Both the position numbers and the translations under genes were made by a program. Positions 5,925 through 8,267 of a stretch of DNA of 8,267 nt are shown here, piece by piece. A model generated the notes under the pieces. The model did not search any database and was not told the origin of the DNA. It saw only the letters and a program-made list of their open reading frames with translations. This DNA is from Clostridiales bacterium (GTDB lineage Bacteria; Bacillota; Clostridia; Christensenellales; Christensenellaceae): the NCBI GenBank assembly GCA_019420265.1, contig JAHZHM010000083.1:1-8267 (forward strand). Reading direction: 5' to 3'. The stretch's first letter is position 1. The number at the start of each line of letters is the position of its first letter.

Positions 5925-7595
5925 ATGTCTGAGCATCTAACGCCGGAAACCGAAGAGAGAAAATCCAGAAACTTTATTGAGGAGATCATCGATGCAGATC
6001 TGGAAAGCGGCCGGGTGAAGCAGCTGCAAACCCGTTTTCCGCCCGAGCCCAACGGCTATCTGCATATCGGCCATGCCAAGGCGATCTGCCTGAATTTTTC
6101 CCTGGCGCAGCAATACGGGGGCAAATGCAACCTGCGCTACGACGATACCAACCCCGCCAAAGAGGATGAGGAATTCGTCCGCTCTATCGAAGAGGATATC
6201 CATTGGCTGGGCTTTGAGTGGGACAAGAAGCTGCATGCCTCGGATTATTTCGATTATATGTTCGACTGCGCCGTGCTGCTCATCAAAAAGGGCCTGGCCT
6301 ACGTCTGCGACCTTTCCGCCGATGAGATTCGCGCCTACCGCGGCACGCTCACCGAGCCGGGCAAGAACAGCCCCTATCGCGAGCGCAGTGTAGAGGAGAA
6401 CCTGGAGCTTTTCTATGCCATGCGGGATGGCAAGTTCGCGGATGGCGAGAAGGTCCTGCGGGCAAAAATCGATATGAGCTCGCCCAACCTGAACATGAGA
6501 GACCCGGTCATCTACCGCATTTTGCGCAGTGAGCATCACCGCACGGGCAACCGCTGGATCATCTACCCGATGTATGACTATGCGCACCCGCTGGAGGATG
6601 CGTATGAGGGCATCACGCACTCCATCTGCACGTTGGAATTTGAGGCGCACCGCCCGCTCTACGATTGGGTCATCGAGCATTGCGAATGTGATCCCGCGCC
6701 GCACCAGTATGAGTTTGCGCGGCTGAATCTGACGCGCACCATCATGAGCAAGCGCTATCTGAAAATGCTGGTGGATGAAGGCGTCGTCTCGGGATGGGAC
6801 GACCCGCGCATGCCCACCATCAGCGGCCTGCGCCGCCGGGGCTATACTCCGGCCGCCATTCGGGATTTCTGCGCCCGCATCGGCGTGGCCAAGGCCAACA
6901 GCGAGGTGGAGACCGCGCTGCTCGAGCACTGCGTCCGGGAGGATCTCAATGCCCATGCGCCGCGGCTGATGGGCGTGCTGCGCCCGCTCAGGCTCATCAT
7001 CGAAAACTACCCCGAGGGCAAAACCGAGATGATGACGGCCGAAGACCTGCCGGGCGGCGAGAGCACGCACCAGGTGCCCTTCTCGAGAGAGCTGTATATC
7101 GAGCAGGAGGATTTCATGGAAGTCGCCCCGAACAACAAATATTTCCGTCTGGCCGTGGGCAAGGAAGTGCGGCTGAAAAACGCCTATATCATCAAATGCG
7201 AGCGCGTGGAGAAGGACGAGGCAGGCAATATCACGGCTGTCATCTGCTCCTACGATCCGCTCTCCAAAACCGGCGATGTCAACGCTTCCCGCAAAGTCAA
7301 GGGGACGCTGCACTGGGTGGATGCCGCTGCGGCTGTGCCCGCGGAATACCGCATCTATGATTATCTGCTCCGCGAGGGCGAGGGCGATTTTATGGAGCGG
7401 CTCAACCGGGATTCCGTGCAGACTTTGCATGGCTATATCGAGCCGGAGATTTTGAAGGCAAAGCCGGAAGATAAGTTCCAGCTCATGCGCATGGGCTATT
7501 TCTGCGCAGACCGCCGGGATTTCTCGTCGGAGCATGTGGTCTTAAACCAGATCGTCGGCCTGAAAGATACGTTTGCAAAAGTAGTGAAAAGATAA
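5925..7595 (+). CDS. glnS: Glutaminyl-tRNA synthetase (EC 6.1.1.18)
   Basis: Class I aminoacyl-tRNA synthetase that charges tRNA-Gln with glutamine in the cytoplasm, using ATP. The 556 residues equal the length of the usual bacterial enzyme (about 554), so it is complete and lacks the extra YqeY domain found fused in some bacteria. The Rossmann fold carries [12 protein letters not shown] (39-50; HIGH at 47-50), and the second class I signature is TIMSKR (272-277). The His in HIGH marks it as GlnRS rather than GluRS, as do the [10 protein letters not shown] block (71-80) and the two anticodon-binding beta-barrels from about 345 on, with [16 protein letters not shown] (413-428) and KVKGTLHWV (457-465). 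The start is ATG 5925, 6 bases after AAGGGAG (5912-5918). A GTG at 5898 would add nine residues but would place the Shine-Dalgarno sequence inside the gene, so it is rejected. gltX follows after 12 bases. Confidence 0.97.
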   Translation: MSEHLTPETEERKSRNFIEEIIDADLESGRVKQLQTRFPPEPNGYLHIGHAKAICLNFSLAQQYGGKCNLRYDDTNPAKEDEEFVRSIEEDIHWLGFEWDKKLHASDYFDYMFDCAVLLIKKGLAYVCDLSADEIRAYRGTLTEPGKNSPYRERSVEENLELFYAMRDGKFADGEKVLRAKIDMSSPNLNMRDPVIYRILRSEHHRTGNRWIIYPMYDYAHPLEDAYEGITHSICTLEFEAHRPLYDWVIEHCECDPAPHQYEFARLNLTRTIMSKRYLKMLVDEGVVSGWDDPRMPTISGLRRRGYTPAAIRDFCARIGVAKANSEVETALLEHCVREDLNAHAPRLMGVLRPLRLIIENYPEGKTEMMTAEDLPGGESTHQVPFSRELYIEQEDFMEVAPNNKYFRLAVGKEVRLKNAYIIKCERVEKDEAGNITAVICSYDPLSKTGDVNASRKVKGTLHWVDAAAAVPAEYRIYDYLLREGEGDFMERLNRDSVQTLHGYIEPEILKAKPEDKFQLMRMGYFCADRRDFSSEHVVLNQIVGLKDTFAKVVKR

Positions 7596-7607
7596 ACGGA
7601 GAAGATT

Positions 7608-8267
7608 ATGACAGTCAGAACGAGATTCGCCCCCAGCCCCACCGGCTATCTGCATATCGGCGGGCTGCGGACGGCGCTTTATGCCTGGCTCTATGCCAGA
7701 AAAAACGGCGGGCAGTTCATTCTGCGCATCGAGGATACGGATCGGAACCGCCTGGTGGATGAAGCCAGCGAGATCATCTACCGCACGCTGCGCGATACCG
7801 GGCTTAACTACGATGAAGGCCCGGATGTGGGTGGGCAGTTTGGCCCGTATATCCAGAGCGAGCGGCAGGAGATCTATCAAAAATATGCCGAGGAATTGGT
7901 GGAGCGCGGCGCGGCGTACTACTGCTTCTGCAAGAAAGAGCGGCTGGAGCAGATGCGCAGCGAGGCCGAGCGCAAGGGGCAGGTGGCAAAATACGATAAG
8001 CACTGCCTGCATCTTTCCAAAGAGGAAGTTCAGGCGCGCATCGCGGCGGGAGAGGAATATGTCATCCGGCAGAATATCCCAGCTCAGGGCGAGACGGTCT
8101 ATGAGGATATGGTCTACGGCACGATCACCGTCCCCATGGCGGATCTGGAGGATAACATCCTGCTCAAGAGCGATGGCTGGCCCACCTATAACCTGGCCAA
8201 CGTCATCGACGACCACCTGATGGGCATCACGCATGTCATTCGGGGCATCGAATACCTCTCTTCCACG
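7608..8267 (+). CDS. gltX: Glutamyl-tRNA synthetase, 3'-truncated by the window edge (EC 6.1.1.17)
   Basis: N-terminal 220 residues of the class I synthetase that charges tRNA-Glu; the full enzyme is about 480-490 residues. Seen are [14 protein letters not shown] (6-19; HIGG is the GluRS form of the class I signature), the glutamate and ATP pocket block RIEDTDRNR (40-48), and [15 protein letters not shown], followed by EYLSST at the edge, a form I associate with Clostridia. A zinc-binding module is intact: Cys106, Cys108, Cys133 and His135, with exactly the spacing of the E. coli enzyme (98, 100, 125, 127). The KMSKS loop and the anticodon-binding domain lie outside the window. GGAG (7598-7601) is 6 bases before the ATG. 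The 12-base gap after glnS indicates an operon. Whether it charges only tRNA-Glu cannot be read here; a GlnRS next door makes a discriminating enzyme the default expectation. Confidence 0.96.
   Translation, partial: MTVRTRFAPSPTGYLHIGGLRTALYAWLYARKNGGQFILRIEDTDRNRLVDEASEIIYRTLRDTGLNYDEGPDVGGQFGPYIQSERQEIYQKYAEELVERGAAYYCFCKKERLEQMRSEAERKGQVAKYDKHCLHLSKEEVQARIAAGEEYVIRQNIPAQGETVYEDMVYGTITVPMADLEDNILLKSDGWPTYNLANVIDDHLMGITHVIRGIEYLSST

Noticed and set aside
5937..7535. 532-residue open frame on the minus strand opposite glnS
   Set aside because: It lies wholly over a certain gene, is rich in His, Arg, Gln and Ala as expected from the complement of GC-rich coding DNA, and shows no domain motif.
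7542..8234. 230-residue minus-strand open frame over the gltX start
   Set aside because: It overlaps the glnS end and gltX, both firmly identified by motifs on the plus strand.

Overview
The window is ordinary bacterial chromosome, and all supported genes lie on the plus strand. Moderately high G+C in the genes, AT-rich intergenic stretches, strong purine-rich ribosome binding sites, two TTG starts and compact U-tailed terminators suggest a Gram-positive Bacillota/Clostridia-type organism. The 'EYLSST' block in the glutamyl-tRNA synthetase fits this. The genus cannot be named from this sequence.

Region 1 (2-4331) looks like a carbohydrate-use cluster. It holds the 3' part of an MFS transporter gene, a second MFS transporter paralogue with a TTG start, a PfkB-family sugar kinase, and a class II (zinc-dependent) ketose-phosphate aldolase of the GatY/KbaY/FbaA group. 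A 13-bp terminator-like hairpin lies between the second transporter and the kinase. The kinase and aldolase genes are 16 bases apart. The simplest reading is import of a ketose or similar polyhydroxy compound, phosphorylation, then aldol cleavage to two short fragments that enter glycolysis. The substrate cannot be fixed from sequence alone. Tagatose-like sugars are one option.

Region 2 (4332-5781) starts with an intrinsic terminator that closes the aldolase transcript. A good sigma-A type promoter and a perfect 10-bp palindrome follow. Then comes a third MFS paralogue, also with a TTG start, closed by a textbook terminator. This transporter appears to be its own transcription unit, although it is related to the first two.

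Region 3 (5782-8267) is a housekeeping aminoacyl-tRNA synthetase operon: a candidate promoter, glutaminyl-tRNA synthetase (glnS, complete), and after 12 bases glutamyl-tRNA synthetase (gltX, cut by the window edge). No regulator, mobile element, CRISPR array, RNA gene or supported minus-strand gene was seen. I do not see a clearly new system. The most interesting part is the three-transporter, kinase and aldolase cluster of unknown substrate.
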